64,000 bases of DNA. Origin: Bog-793 sp963761425. GTDB taxonomy: Bacteria > Actinomycetota > Acidimicrobiia > Acidimicrobiales > Bog-793. Every line of letters starts with the position of its first letter. Within the stretch, counting starts at the first letter, position 1. The stretch covers positions 124,001-188,000 of the forward strand of contig CAVXGQ010000005.1 in NCBI GenBank assembly GCA_963761425.1, written 5' to 3'. The notes beneath the pieces were generated by a model. It was not told the origin of the DNA. It did no database searches and saw nothing but the letters and a program-made list of their open reading frames with translations. The position numbers and the translations under genes were made by a program. Below, piece by piece: positions 39,102-47,623 of this stretch.

Positions 39102-39650
39102 ATGCCAGAGTCCCAGTACGAGGAGCGGACGATCCGGGTGAACCGAGTCGCCAAGGTCGTCCAGGGGGGCCGGCGCTTCTCGTTCACCGCGCTGATGGTG
39201 GTCGGTGACGGCCAGGGTCGGGTGGGCCTCGGCTACGGCAAGGCCAAAGAAGCCGGCCTGGCCGTGCAGAAGGGGATCGAGGACGCCAAGAAGAACCTCT
39301 TCGACGTCCCCCTCGCCGGATCGACGATCGTCCACCCGGTGATCGGCAGGGCCGGGGCGGGCCGGATGCTCCTCAAGCCGGCGGCTCCCGGAACCGGCGT
39401 CATCGCCGGTGGGGCGGCGCGGGCGATTTTCGAGATGGCGGGGGTGCGCGACGTGGTCGCCAAGTCGCTGGGCACCTCCAACGCGATCAACGTCGCCCAC
39501 GCGACAATCGCCGGGCTGAAGGCGCTCCGCCGTCCGGACGAGGTCGCCCGGCTGCGCGACAAGGACCCCGGGGAGATCACCCCGGCGGGAGTTTTGCGCG
39601 GGTACAACGAACGACGCCGGGAGGCGACGATCGCCGGCGGGGCGGGCTGA
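39102..39650 (+). CDS. rpsE: 30S ribosomal protein S5 (uS5)
   Basis: The 182-residue protein acts in mRNA entry and decoding fidelity. RTIRVNRVAKVVQGGRRFSF, VGDGQGRVGLGYGKAKEAGL (spectinomycin-loop region upstream) and LGTSNAINVAHATIAGLKAL are standard. ATG 39102 immediately follows the rplR stop. Confidence 0.97.
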   Translation: MPESQYEERTIRVNRVAKVVQGGRRFSFTALMVVGDGQGRVGLGYGKAKEAGLAVQKGIEDAKKNLFDVPLAGSTIVHPVIGRAGAGRMLLKPAAPGTGVIAGGAARAIFEMAGVRDVVAKSLGTSNAINVAHATIAGLKALRRPDEVARLRDKDPGEITPAGVLRGYNERRREATIAGGAG

Positions 39651-39652
39651 TC

Positions 39653-39925
39653 ATGGCACCGCGGACACCGTCGGGTTCGGCGGAGATCGTCGTCACCCAG
39701 GTTCGCTCGGCGATCGGCGCCAAGCCGAAGCACCGCGCCACCCTGCGGGCCCTCGGCCTGCGCCGTATCGGCCAGTCGAACGTGCTGGCCGATCGGCCGG
39801 AAATCCGTGGCATGCTCGCGCGCGTGGCCCACCTCGTGAGGATCACCGCCTCCCCGGCCCGCCGAGGCCCGGCGCCCGGCGGACCGGTGAAGGACTCCCC
39901 GGCGACCAGGTCGGGTGGGCGATGA
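39653..39925 (+). CDS. rpmD: 50S ribosomal protein L30 (uL30), long form
   Basis: The small L30 core IVVTQVRSAIGAKPKHRATL and LRALGLRRIGQSNVLADRPE, RGMLARVAHLVRI is intact. It is 90 residues, against about 60 usually: 10 extra N-terminal residues and a basic/Pro-rich C-terminus (about 65-90). The end overlaps rplO (ATGA), which confirms the frame. ATG 39653 is 2 bases after rpsE. Confidence 0.94.
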   Translation: MAPRTPSGSAEIVVTQVRSAIGAKPKHRATLRALGLRRIGQSNVLADRPEIRGMLARVAHLVRITASPARRGPAPGGPVKDSPATRSGGR

Positions 39926-40410
39926 GGCTCGACGACCTCGCCCCGGCACCGGGGGCCCACCGGGCGCCACGAAGGGTGGGCCGGGGAACCGCCGGCAAGG
40001 GCGGCAAGACCGCCGGGCGCGGCACCAAGGGACAACTGGCGAGGAGCGCCATGAACCCCGGCTTCGAGGGAGGCCAGCTGCCACTCACCCAGCGGATTCC
40101 GAAGCTGCGCGGTTTCCAGAACCCTTTCCGCGTCGAGTACAACGTGGTCAACCTCGACGACCTCGAGAAGCTCTCCGTCGACGCGGTCACCCCGGAGACC
40201 TTGCGCTCTTCTGGGGTCGTCCATGAAAAGGGCCTGATCAAGGTGCTCGGACGGGGATCGATCTCGAGGGCGGTCAGCGTCGAGGCCCATGCCTTCTCGA
40301 AAAGCGCCGTTCGGGCCATCACCGCCGCCGGTGGTTCCGTCACCGTCGTCCCGTCGCCGTATGGGGGCCGGCGGCCTCCCGTCCGGGGCAACGCGCTGGC
40401 GAACCGCTAG
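39922..40410 (+). CDS. rplO: 50S ribosomal protein L15 (uL15)
   Basis: The 162-residue assembly protein. The Gly-rich N-terminus RRVGRGTAGKGGKTAGRGTK, FEGGQLPLTQRIPKLRGFQN and the C-terminal KSAVRAITAAGGSVTVV are canonical. ATG 39922 overlaps rpmD. A 96-base gap with a CCGGCGC/GCGCCGG hairpin separates it from secY. Confidence 0.97.
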   Translation: MRLDDLAPAPGAHRAPRRVGRGTAGKGGKTAGRGTKGQLARSAMNPGFEGGQLPLTQRIPKLRGFQNPFRVEYNVVNLDDLEKLSVDAVTPETLRSSGVVHEKGLIKVLGRGSISRAVSVEAHAFSKSAVRAITAAGGSVTVVPSPYGGRRPPVRGNALANR

Positions 40411-40506
40411 GGAAGCTGACGGGAACGGAGCCGTGAAGGGCCCAACGGTGGGGTCGGAATTCCGGATGACCGGCCGGCGCGCCAGCGCCGGTGAACGGGA
40501 GGGGTC

Positions 40507-41790
40507 GTGCTCTCGAGCCTGAAGAACATCGTCAGGGTCGCCGACCTCCGCAACAAGGTCCTCTTCACGCTGCTGGTGATCGCGATCTACCAGTTCGGCG
40601 CCAACATCCCGGTGCCGGGGGTGAGCTTCAAGGCGATCCAGTCGATCTCGAACGCGGCCAAGGGCTCCGGGATCCTCGGGTTCTTGAACCTGTTCTCCGG
40701 TGGCGCGCTGGCCCGCGCCGCGGTCCTCGGCCTCGGGATCATGCCCTACATCACCTCGTCGATCATCATCCAGCTGCTGACGACGGTGATCCCGAAGTTC
40801 ACCGAATGGCGCGACCAGGGTGCCGTCGGCCAGCGCAAGCTGACCCAGGCCACCCGTTACCTGACGGTCTCGCTGGCCCTGATGCAGTCGTCGGGTCTGG
40901 TGTTCTTGCTGCATTCTGGCGAGCTGACCGGGACCAACGTCGACCTCATCCCCGACTTCACCGGCCCGCGGGTGCTGTTCATCATCCTCACCTTCACCGC
41001 CGGCACGGCGTTCGTCATGTGGCTCGGCGAGATCATCACCCAGCGGGGTATCGGCCAGGGGATGTCGATCATCATCTTCGCCAACGTCGTGGCGTCGCTC
41101 CCGCTCGACGTCGACCTCATCCGGGCGGACAAGTCGTGGTCGGGACTGGTGATCATGGCGCTGGTCTGCGTGGCGCTCCTGGTCGCCATCGTGTTCACCG
41201 AGCTCGGTCAGCGGCGGATCCCCGTCACCTTCGCCCGCCGGGTCCAAGGGCGCCGGATGTACGGGGGCCAGAGCACCTACATCCCCCTGAAGGTGAACCA
41301 GGCCGGCGTGATCCCGATCATCTTCGCGAGCTCGCTGCTCTACATCCCGGTCCTCGTCTCGACCGTTTTGCCCTGGGTCGGGGTGCGGGCGTGGATCACG
41401 GCGAACCTCGTGAACCCGACCGGCGGCGTGTACCTCATCCTTTATGGTCTTTTCATCGTGGCCTTCACGTTCTTCTACGTACAGGTGAGCTTCGACCCGG
41501 TCCAGCAGGCGGACCAGATCCGCAAGCAGGGTGGGTACATTCCCGGGATCCGGCCCGGGCCGCCGACCGAGAGCTACCTGTCCAAGATCCTGAACCGCAT
41601 CACCTTGCCGGGGTCGCTGTTCCTGGCGTTCGTGGCGCTGGCGCCCTCGGCGATCCTCGCGGCCTGGCACGTGACCGGGATCCCGTTCTTCGGGACCACG
41701 CTCCTCATCAGCGTCGGCGTCGCGCTGCAGACGAACCAGCAGATCAACAGCCAGCTCACCATGCGCAACTACGAGGGATACCTCACCTAG
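40507..41790 (+). CDS. secY: Preprotein translocase channel SecY
   Basis: The 427-residue, ten-helix protein-conducting channel in the inner membrane. Seen: RNKVLFTLLVIAIYQFGANIP, the plug-region GGALARAAVLGLGIMPYITS, TEWRDQGAVGQRKLTQATRY, and the C4/C5 cytoplasmic loops with QGRRMYGGQSTYIPLKVNQA and DQIRKQGGYIPGIRPG. GTG 40507 has GGGAGGGG upstream. It pairs with SecE encoded at 13.8 kb. adk starts at the next base after its stop. Confidence 0.98.
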   Translation: MLSSLKNIVRVADLRNKVLFTLLVIAIYQFGANIPVPGVSFKAIQSISNAAKGSGILGFLNLFSGGALARAAVLGLGIMPYITSSIIIQLLTTVIPKFTEWRDQGAVGQRKLTQATRYLTVSLALMQSSGLVFLLHSGELTGTNVDLIPDFTGPRVLFIILTFTAGTAFVMWLGEIITQRGIGQGMSIIIFANVVASLPLDVDLIRADKSWSGLVIMALVCVALLVAIVFTELGQRRIPVTFARRVQGRRMYGGQSTYIPLKVNQAGVIPIIFASSLLYIPVLVSTVLPWVGVRAWITANLVNPTGGVYLILYGLFIVAFTFFYVQVSFDPVQQADQIRKQGGYIPGIRPGPPTESYLSKILNRITLPGSLFLAFVALAPSAILAAWHVTGIPFFGTTLLISVGVALQTNQQINSQLTMRNYEGYLT

Positions 41791-42456
41791 GTGGACCGGG
41801 CCTGCCGTCTCATCATCCTCGGCAAACAGGGATCGGGGAAGGGAACCCAGTGCCAGCGGATCTCGCAGCACTACGGGATCCCGCACATCTCGACCGGCGA
41901 CATGCTGCGGGCCGCGGTGAAGGCCGAGACCCCCCTCGGTCGGCGGGTGAAGCGCGCCATGGAAGCCGGCGAACTGATCTCCGACGACGTCATGCTGGAG
42001 CTGATCGCCGATCGGCTGGGCGAAGGCGACGCCGCGGCCCACGGGTTCGTCCTCGACGGATTCCCCCGCACCGTCGTCCAGGCGGACCGCCTGGACGAGA
42101 TCCTGCGGCCGGTTGCGGTCGACCTGGTGGTGAGCCTGGACATCCCGACGAGCGTCGTGGTGGCGCGCATCGCCGAGAGGCGTACCTGCTCCGGGTGCGG
42201 CCGGGTCTACTCGCTCGGCACCCCGCCCCGGGTCGACTGGACCTGTGACGAGTGCGGGGGCGAGGTCGTCCAGCGCCAGGACGACACCGAAGAGGCGGTG
42301 ACCCGGCGTCTCGCCCTCTACGACGCCCAGACCGCCCCGCTCATCGCCCGCTACCGGGCCGCCGGAAAGCTCGTCTCGGTGGAGGCGACCGGCACCATCG
42401 ACGAGGTGGCGGACCGACTCTGCTCGCTCCTCGACACCCACCTGGGTCGGGGTTGA
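41791..42456 (+). CDS. adk: Adenylate kinase, zinc-LID long form
   Basis: Interconverts ATP + AMP and 2 ADP. The 221 residues contain P-loop GKQGSGKGT (about 11-19), STGDMLRAAV, the LID preceded by DGFPRTVVQADRLD, and a Zn-type LID with C133, C136, C152 and C155 (CSGC...CDEC), the long form common in Gram-positives. GTG 41791 directly follows secY. The usual secY-adk-map order supports the call. Confidence 0.97.
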   Translation: MDRACRLIILGKQGSGKGTQCQRISQHYGIPHISTGDMLRAAVKAETPLGRRVKRAMEAGELISDDVMLELIADRLGEGDAAAHGFVLDGFPRTVVQADRLDEILRPVAVDLVVSLDIPTSVVVARIAERRTCSGCGRVYSLGTPPRVDWTCDECGGEVVQRQDDTEEAVTRRLALYDAQTAPLIARYRAAGKLVSVEATGTIDEVADRLCSLLDTHLGRG

Positions 42457-42465
42457 GGCCGAGGC

Positions 42466-43206
42466 GTGATCCGCAGCCCCCAAGAGATCGAAAAGATGCG
42501 CCGAGCCGGGCGGGTCGTCGCCGAGATCATCGCCGAGACGAGGGGCGCTATCCGCCCGGGGATCACCACCCTCGAGCTCGACCGGATCGCCCGGGCGGTG
42601 ATCGAACGGCGCGGGGCCCGCTCGAACTTCCTCCACTACCACGGCTTCCCCGCGGTCATCTGCACCTCGCCGAACAGCATGATCGTCCACGGCATCCCCG
42701 GTGGCTACGTGCTACGAGACGGCGACATCCTGTCCGTCGACTGTGGCGCCATTGTCGAGGGGTATCACGGGGACGCCGCCTTCACCGCCCCGGTCGGGGA
42801 GGTCTCCAACCTGGCGGCGCGGTTGATGGAGGTGACCGAGCGGTCGCTTTGGACCGGGATCGACGTGATGGTCCCTGGCAACCGGCTGCACGAGGTCGGC
42901 CGCACCGTGCAGACGGTCGTGGAGGCGGCGGGGTTCTCGGTGGTCCGCAAGTACGTCGGTCACGGCATCGGGACCGAGATGCACGAGGAACCCGCGGTCC
43001 CAAACTTCTGGCCGGGCGCCCCCGGGCCGAAGATGCGGTCGGGCAACGTTTTCGCGATCGAGCCGATGGTGAACGTCGGTGGTCCCGACACCGTCGAGCT
43101 CGAAGACGGATGGAGCGTGGTGACGGCCGACGGGAGCCTGTCGGCGCATTTCGAGCACACCGTGGCGATCACCGACGACGGCCCGGAGGTGCTCACCCGA
43201 CCGTGA
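42466..43206 (+). CDS. map: Methionine aminopeptidase, type I
   Basis: The 246-residue enzyme removes N-terminal Met from new proteins. The dinuclear metal ligands fit DCGAIVEGYHGDAAFT (two Asp), GHGIGTEMHEEP (His), FAIEPMV (Glu) and the C-terminal HFEHTVAIT (Glu). It lacks an N-terminal zinc-finger extension, so it is the short type Ia form. GTG 42466, 9 bases after adk. Confidence 0.97.
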   Translation: MIRSPQEIEKMRRAGRVVAEIIAETRGAIRPGITTLELDRIARAVIERRGARSNFLHYHGFPAVICTSPNSMIVHGIPGGYVLRDGDILSVDCGAIVEGYHGDAAFTAPVGEVSNLAARLMEVTERSLWTGIDVMVPGNRLHEVGRTVQTVVEAAGFSVVRKYVGHGIGTEMHEEPAVPNFWPGAPGPKMRSGNVFAIEPMVNVGGPDTVELEDGWSVVTADGSLSAHFEHTVAITDDGPEVLTRP

Positions 43207-43232
43207 CCGGAAAGGCCGTGAGGTGCTAAAAT
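43203..43232 (+). promoter_or_regulatory. Promoter candidate for infA-rpmJ-rpsM operon
   Basis: GTGACC (43203-43208), an 18-base spacer and TAAAAT (43227-43232), starting at the very end of map. The implied leader is about 180 bases and contains a strong hairpin, GGCCCCAC with GTGGGGGCC (43294-43330, one bulged G). The -10 is good and the -35 only fair. Confidence 0.45.
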
Positions 43233-43421
43233 CCTTGCTGCTTCGGGTCGGTTGGCTCGCGACGGGTTTGGCGCGGGCGGAAGCGCATCTTGTGGCCCCA
43301 CGGCCGCAGGCCACGCGGACGGTGGGGGCCTCCCACCGCTCGTCGGGGTTCGAGGCCGCCGCCCCGGGTTGTGGGTCGCCTGCCACCCGGAGCCACGAAG
43401 AGTTTCGTCGAGGAGGTTGAC

Positions 43422-43646
43422 CTGCCGAAGCCGAAAGAGGACGCGATCGTGCTGGAGGGCACGGTCGTCGAGCCGTTGCCGAACGCGATGTTCCGCGTCG
43501 AACTCGAGAACGGCCACAAGGTGCTCGCCCACAGTTCGGGCAAGATGCGTATGCACCGCATCCGCATCCTCCCTGGCGACCGTGTCCAGGTCGAGATCAC
43601 TCCCTACGACCTGTCACGGGGACGGATCACCTATCGGTACAAGTAG
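43422..43646 (+). CDS. infA: Translation initiation factor IF-1, probable CTG start
   Basis: The 74-residue OB-fold factor blocks the A site during initiation. DAIVLEGTVVEPLPNAMFRV, GHKVLAHSSGKMRMHRIRIL and GDRVQVEITPYDLSRGRI are canonical. No ATG, GTG or TTG gives a normal N-terminus: CTG 43422 sits 5 bases after a perfect AGGAGG (43411-43416) and yields the family length. A GTG at 43449 would delete nine residues; GTG or ATG farther up would add over 40. The codon choice is therefore notable. Confidence 0.9.
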   Translation: MPKPKEDAIVLEGTVVEPLPNAMFRVELENGHKVLAHSSGKMRMHRIRILPGDRVQVEITPYDLSRGRITYRYK

Positions 43647-43700
43647 GCACGAGTTGGATTCCGCCAGACCCGGCAAAACCATGAATCAGGGGATGGGGCA

Positions 43701-43814
43701 GTGAAGGTGCGTACGAGCGTCAAAGCGATGTGCGAGAAGTGCAAGGTGATCCGCCGGCACGGCCGGGTGGTCGTGATCTGCGACAACCCGCGCCACAAGC
43801 AGCGGCAGGGCTGA
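43701..43814 (+). CDS. rpmJ: 50S ribosomal protein L36 (bL36), zinc form
   Basis: The 37-residue protein has the C11, C14, C27, H32 zinc set in AMCEKCKVIRRHGRVVVICD and NPRHKQRQG. GTG 43701 follows AGGGGATGGGG. Its position between infA and rpsM is universal. It is short enough to be missed by automatic calling. Confidence 0.96.
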   Translation: MKVRTSVKAMCEKCKVIRRHGRVVVICDNPRHKQRQG

Positions 43815-43818
43815 GACG

Positions 43819-44199
43819 GTGGCCCGGATCTCCGGCGTCGACATCCCGCGCGACAAGCGTCTGGAGGTCGCCCTCACCTACATCTACGGCATCGGCCGGA
43901 CGACCTCCCAGCGCATCTGCGGGGCCGCCGAACTCGACCTCGACACGCGGGTGCGGGACCTCACCGAGGAAGAGGTCGCCCGGATCCGCAGCTTCGTCGA
44001 CGCCAACCTGAAAGTCGAAGGGGACCTGCGCCGCGACGTCGCCCAGGACATCAAGCGCAAGATGGAGATCGGCTCCTACCAGGGTGTCCGGCACCGCCGG
44101 GGGTTGCCGGTGCGGGGTCAGCGCACCCACACCAACGCCCGCACCCGCAAGGGGCCGAAGAAGACCGTCGCCGGGAAGAAGAAGGTCCGCAAGCACTGA
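43819..44199 (+). CDS. rpsM: 30S ribosomal protein S13 (uS13)
   Basis: The 126-residue head protein forms intersubunit bridges. ARISGVDIPRDKRLEVALTY, the H2TH-like middle, and YQGVRHRRGLPVRGQRTHTN with the basic RKGPKKTVAGKKK tail are standard. GTG 43819 is 4 bases after rpmJ. Confidence 0.97.
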   Translation: MARISGVDIPRDKRLEVALTYIYGIGRTTSQRICGAAELDLDTRVRDLTEEEVARIRSFVDANLKVEGDLRRDVAQDIKRKMEIGSYQGVRHRRGLPVRGQRTHTNARTRKGPKKTVAGKKKVRKH

Positions 44200-44200
44200 T

Positions 44201-44224
44201 GATCCCAATTTTGATCCCAATTTC
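44201..44224 (+). repeat. Two tandem 12-bp AT-rich units before rpsK
   Basis: GATCCCAATTTT (44201-44212) is followed by GATCCCAATTTC (44213-44224) right after the rpsM stop. The block is much less GC-rich than its surroundings. It may be a regulatory or mRNA element; no function is assigned. Confidence 0.5.
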
Positions 44225-44290
44225 CAATCTCAGATCGGCCGCCGTCCGCCTCGGCGAGGCGCCCGCGTCGACCCGAAAGGGCCAGGCCTG

Positions 44291-44692
44291 ATGGCCAAGC
44301 CGACCAAGCCCGGAGGTCGCCGTCCCCGCAAGCGGGAGCGCAAGAACGTCGTGCAAGGCGTCGCCCACATCAAGAGCTCGTTCAACAACACGATCGTGTC
44401 GATCGCCGACCACGAGGGCAACGTCATCGCCTGGGCCTCGGCCGGCAACGTCGGCTTCAAGGGTTCGCGCAAGTCGACGCCGTTTGCCGCCCAGATGGCC
44501 GCCGAGAGCTGCGCCCGCCGGGCGATGGAGCACGGGGTGCGGCGGGTCGACGTCCTGGTGCGGGGTCCCGGTTCCGGCCGGGAGACGGCGATCCGGTCGC
44601 TGGCGGCGACCGGAATCGAGGTGACCGGGATCAAGGACGTGACGCCCATCCCGCACAACGGCTGCCGCCCCAAGAAGCGGCGCCGGGTCTAG
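44291..44692 (+). CDS. rpsK: 30S ribosomal protein S11 (uS11)
   Basis: The 133-residue platform protein near the Shine-Dalgarno helix. KNVVQGVAHIKSSFNNTIVS, NVGFKGSRKSTPFAAQMAAE and the terminal DVTPIPHNGCRPKKRRRV are canonical. ATG 44291 is chosen for the usual short basic N-terminus; the frame is open upstream but lacks family similarity. Confidence 0.97.
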   Translation: MAKPTKPGGRRPRKRERKNVVQGVAHIKSSFNNTIVSIADHEGNVIAWASAGNVGFKGSRKSTPFAAQMAAESCARRAMEHGVRRVDVLVRGPGSGRETAIRSLAATGIEVTGIKDVTPIPHNGCRPKKRRRV

Positions 44693-44709
44693 CGGACGAA
44701 AGGACGACG

Positions 44710-45333
44710 ATGGCCCGCTATCTGGGTCCGGTGTGCCGGCTGTGCCGCCGCGAGAAGGTCAAACTGTTCTTAAAAGGGCCGAAGTGCGAGAGCCCCCAGT
44801 GCCCGATGGAACGTCGTCCGTACCCGCCGGGCGAGCACGGTCGGGACCGCTCCCGGCAGGGTTCGGAATACCTGGCCCAGCTGCGCGAGAAGCAGAAGGC
44901 GCGCCGCATCTACGGCGTGCTCGAGAAGCAGTTCCATAGCCTCTATGTGGAGGCGAGCCGTCAGCACGGCATCACCGGCGACAACCTGCTCCGCATGCTG
45001 GAGACCCGCCTCGACAACGTGGTGTTCCGGGCACGGTGGGGTACGAGCCGGTCCCAGGCGCGCCAGCTCGTGAGCCACGGTCTCGTGCGGGTGAACGGCC
45101 ATCGGGTCACCATCCCGAGTTTCCGCGTGCGTGTCGGAGACGCCGTCTCACTCGCCGAAGGGGTGGATCTCATCACCGTGCGGCAGAACCTCGACCTCAT
45201 CGACCGGCCCGTCCCGGGCTGGATCGAGGTCGAAGAGGGCGGCCTCGCGGTCGCCGTCCGGGCGATGCCGGAACGCGAACAGATCGACACCCAGGTGCGC
45301 GAGCAGCTCATCGTCGAGCTGTACTCGAAGTAA
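44710..45333 (+). CDS. rpsD: 30S ribosomal protein S4 (uS4), zinc form
   Basis: The 207-residue primary 16S-binding protein; in many bacteria also a translational repressor of the alpha operon. The N-terminal zinc knuckle has C9, C12, C26 and C31. The S4 RNA-binding domain has LDNVVFRARWGTSRSQARQ and SHGLVRVNGHRVTIPSFRV. ATG 44710 follows AAAGGACG. Confidence 0.97.
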   Translation: MARYLGPVCRLCRREKVKLFLKGPKCESPQCPMERRPYPPGEHGRDRSRQGSEYLAQLREKQKARRIYGVLEKQFHSLYVEASRQHGITGDNLLRMLETRLDNVVFRARWGTSRSQARQLVSHGLVRVNGHRVTIPSFRVRVGDAVSLAEGVDLITVRQNLDLIDRPVPGWIEVEEGGLAVAVRAMPEREQIDTQVREQLIVELYSK

Positions 45334-45363
45334 GCACCCTTTCGAACACAGGAGCCACCCCAG

Positions 45364-46305
45364 ATGCTCATCATCCAGCGCCCCGCCGTCGAAGCCATCG
45401 GCGAAGAGGAGGCGAACCGCCAGCGGTTCTCCATCGGCCCACTCGACCCGGGTTTCGGCCACACGCTCGGGAATTCGCTGCGCCGCACGCTGCTGTCGTC
45501 GATTCCCGGCGCCGCGGTGACCCAGGTCCGTTTCGACGACGCCCTCCACGAGTTCACCTTCCTGCCGGGGGTGAAGGAGGACGTCAGCGACATCATCTTG
45601 AATCTGAAGGACCTGGTCCTCGTGGTCTACACCGACGAGCGGGTGACGTTGCGCGTCGACGTGCGCGGACCGGCCGAGGTGACCGGCGCCGACCTGAAGC
45701 TGACCTCCGACGTCGAGGTTCTCAACCAGGACCTGCGCATCGCCACCGTGAACGCCAAGGGGCGGCTGGCGATGGATGTCACCGTCGAGCGCGGCAAGGG
45801 CTACGTCTCGGCCGAGAAGAACAAGCAATCCTCGACGATCGGCGTCATCCCGGTCGACGCCATCTTCTCGCCGGTTCGGCGGGTCGCCTTCACCGTCGAG
45901 CCGACGCGCGTCGAACAGTCGACCGATTACGACCGGCTAGTCCTCGACATCGAGACCGACGGCTCGATCTCCCCCCGTTCGGCGCTGGCGTCGGCCGGTC
46001 AGACCCTGCGGTCGCTCGTCAACCTGGTGGCGGAGCTTTCCGACGAAGCACGCGGCCTGGAACTCGGCGACGCCGCCACCGCGTCGAGCGGCTCGCCGGA
46101 TCTCGACCAGCCGATCGAGGAGCTCGACCTCACCGAGCGTCCCCGCAACTGTCTGAAACGGGCCCAGATCAACACCATCGGCGAGCTCGTAGAGCGCACC
46201 GCCGCCGACCTGCTCAGCATCACCAACTTCGGCCAGAAGTCCCTCGACGAGGTGCTCCAGCGCCTCGACGAGCGCGGCCTGTCGCTCGCCGGCGACCGGT
46301 ACTGA
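45364..46305 (+). CDS. rpoA: DNA-directed RNA polymerase subunit alpha
   Basis: The 313-residue assembly platform of RNA polymerase. The N-terminal domain has LDPGFGHTLGNSLRRTLLSS and IPGAAVTQVRFDDALHEFTF; a linker near 225-245 leads to the C-terminal domain with LDLTERPRNCLKRAQINTIG and LLSITNFGQKSLDEVLQRL, which binds UP elements and activators. ATG 45364 has ACAGGAG upstream. rplQ begins 1 base after its stop. Confidence 0.98.
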   Translation: MLIIQRPAVEAIGEEEANRQRFSIGPLDPGFGHTLGNSLRRTLLSSIPGAAVTQVRFDDALHEFTFLPGVKEDVSDIILNLKDLVLVVYTDERVTLRVDVRGPAEVTGADLKLTSDVEVLNQDLRIATVNAKGRLAMDVTVERGKGYVSAEKNKQSSTIGVIPVDAIFSPVRRVAFTVEPTRVEQSTDYDRLVLDIETDGSISPRSALASAGQTLRSLVNLVAELSDEARGLELGDAATASSGSPDLDQPIEELDLTERPRNCLKRAQINTIGELVERTAADLLSITNFGQKSLDEVLQRLDERGLSLAGDRY

Positions 46306-46306
46306 G

Positions 46307-46668
46307 ATGCCGGCGGCCCCGCGCAAGAGCGTCCGGTTCGGGGGGACGCCGCGCACCAGAAAGCCATGCTCGGCAACCTCATCGCCTCGCTGATCGCCGC
46401 CGAGGCGATCGTCACAACCGAGGCCAAGGCGAAGGCGCTGCGCCCGGTGGCGGAGAAGCTGATCACCCGGGCCCGCGCCGGCGGGGTACACAACCAGCGC
46501 CAGGTGGTGGCCTTCCTGCGGGACAAGGACATGGCGCACAAGCTCTTCGCCGAGATCGGTCCCCGCTACGCCGACCGCAACGGCGGCTACCTACGGATCC
46601 TGAAGCTCGGCCCCCGTCCGGGGGACAACGCCCCCATGGCACGCGTCGAGTTCGTCGGGCCGGCCTGA
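46307..46668 (+). CDS. rplQ: 50S ribosomal protein L17 (bL17), apparent frameshift
   Basis: The L17 N-terminus (PAAPRKSVRFGG) reads from ATG 46307, 1 base after rpoA. The rest (AHQKAMLGNLIASLIAAEAI through RVEFVGPA) lies in the next frame, which has no start codon of its own before ATG 46366. The switch is at a run of six G (46340-46345). Adding one G gives RFGGDAAHQKAML, which fits the family. L17 is normally essential, so a sequencing undercall is most likely; ribosomal or transcriptional slippage on the G run is the alternative. truA follows. Confidence 0.85.
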
Positions 46669-46678
46669 CGGCTTCGCC

Positions 46679-47557
46679 GTGAGGCACCCGGCCGGCGCGG
46701 ACCGAACCGCCGGAAGCCGGCGGGGTCACGGCGACGAAGCGCCGACCCGCCGGATCGCGCTGGGCCTTTCCTATGACGGCTCCGGGTATCACGGCTTTGC
46801 CGCCCAACCCGGCCAGCGCACCGTGGGCGGCGAGCTGTGCGCGGCCCTCGAGCAGATGTCCGGGCGTGCCCTCGGCTGCACCTGCGCCGGACGGACCGAC
46901 GCCGGCGTCCACGCCTCCGCCCAGGTGGTCCACGTCGACTTGGACGAGAACTTCCTCGCCGCCCATTACGGCGCCGGGGCGACGGAGCCGGGAGGGGAGC
47001 TGCCCAAGCTGGCCGAGGCCCTGTCGCGCCAGCTGGGGCCGGAGACGGCCGTCTGGCGGGCGCTGGTGGCGCCGGAGGGCTTCGACGCCCGCCGGTCGGC
47101 GATCGCTCGTCGCTATCGCTACGACCTCGAGGTAGCCCCCCGGCCGGATCCTTTGCGACGCGGGTCCGTCTGGCACCTCTCGGCGCCGGTCGATCTGGCG
47201 GCGATGCGGCTCGGCGCTGACGCGGTGCTTGGCGAGCACGACTTCGCGGCGTTCTGCCGTCGGCCACCGGGGGTGCCGGAGGGTCCGATCCGACGCCGGG
47301 TGGTCGAGGCGCGCTTCACCACCCCGGGCGAGGGGCTGCTGCGTTTCGAGATCGAGGCCGACTCCTTCTGCCACCAGATGGTGCGCTCGATCGTCGGTGC
47401 GCTGGTCGCCGTGGGGACCGGCGGCCTTCGCCCGAGCGATCTCGTCACCCGGCTCAACCGGGCCTCTCGCGCCGGCGCGCCATCGCCGGCGCCACCCGGG
47501 GGGCTCTGCCTGGTGGCCGTGCGCTATCCGGCCGCGCTCACCGGAACCTGGAGGTGA
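46679..47557 (+). CDS. truA: tRNA pseudouridine(38-40) synthase TruA
   Basis: The 292-residue enzyme isomerises uridines 38-40 in the anticodon arm. RIALGLSYDGSGYHGFAAQP starts the core. The catalytic Asp74 is in CAGRTDAGVHA; FDARRSAIARRYRYDL and FCHQMVRSIVGALVAVGTG are typical. GTG 46679 leaves a 24-residue basic leader, so a later start is possible. In most actinobacteria rplM comes next; here a glycan-type cassette intervenes. Confidence 0.96.
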   Translation: MRHPAGADRTAGSRRGHGDEAPTRRIALGLSYDGSGYHGFAAQPGQRTVGGELCAALEQMSGRALGCTCAGRTDAGVHASAQVVHVDLDENFLAAHYGAGATEPGGELPKLAEALSRQLGPETAVWRALVAPEGFDARRSAIARRYRYDLEVAPRPDPLRRGSVWHLSAPVDLAAMRLGADAVLGEHDFAAFCRRPPGVPEGPIRRRVVEARFTTPGEGLLRFEIEADSFCHQMVRSIVGALVAVGTGGLRPSDLVTRLNRASRAGAPSPAPPGGLCLVAVRYPAALTGTWR

Positions 47558-47623
47558 AAGCGCCCCGGCCGTCCCTGGTCGGGAGGGCGGGGATAATGGC
47601 GGACGGGACGACGGAGGTGAGCG

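Noticed and set aside
39577..42690. Open frame of over 1000 codons antisense to rpsE-map
   Set aside because: Runs across seven well-supported plus-strand genes and has only Asp/Arg/Gly-rich shadow composition.
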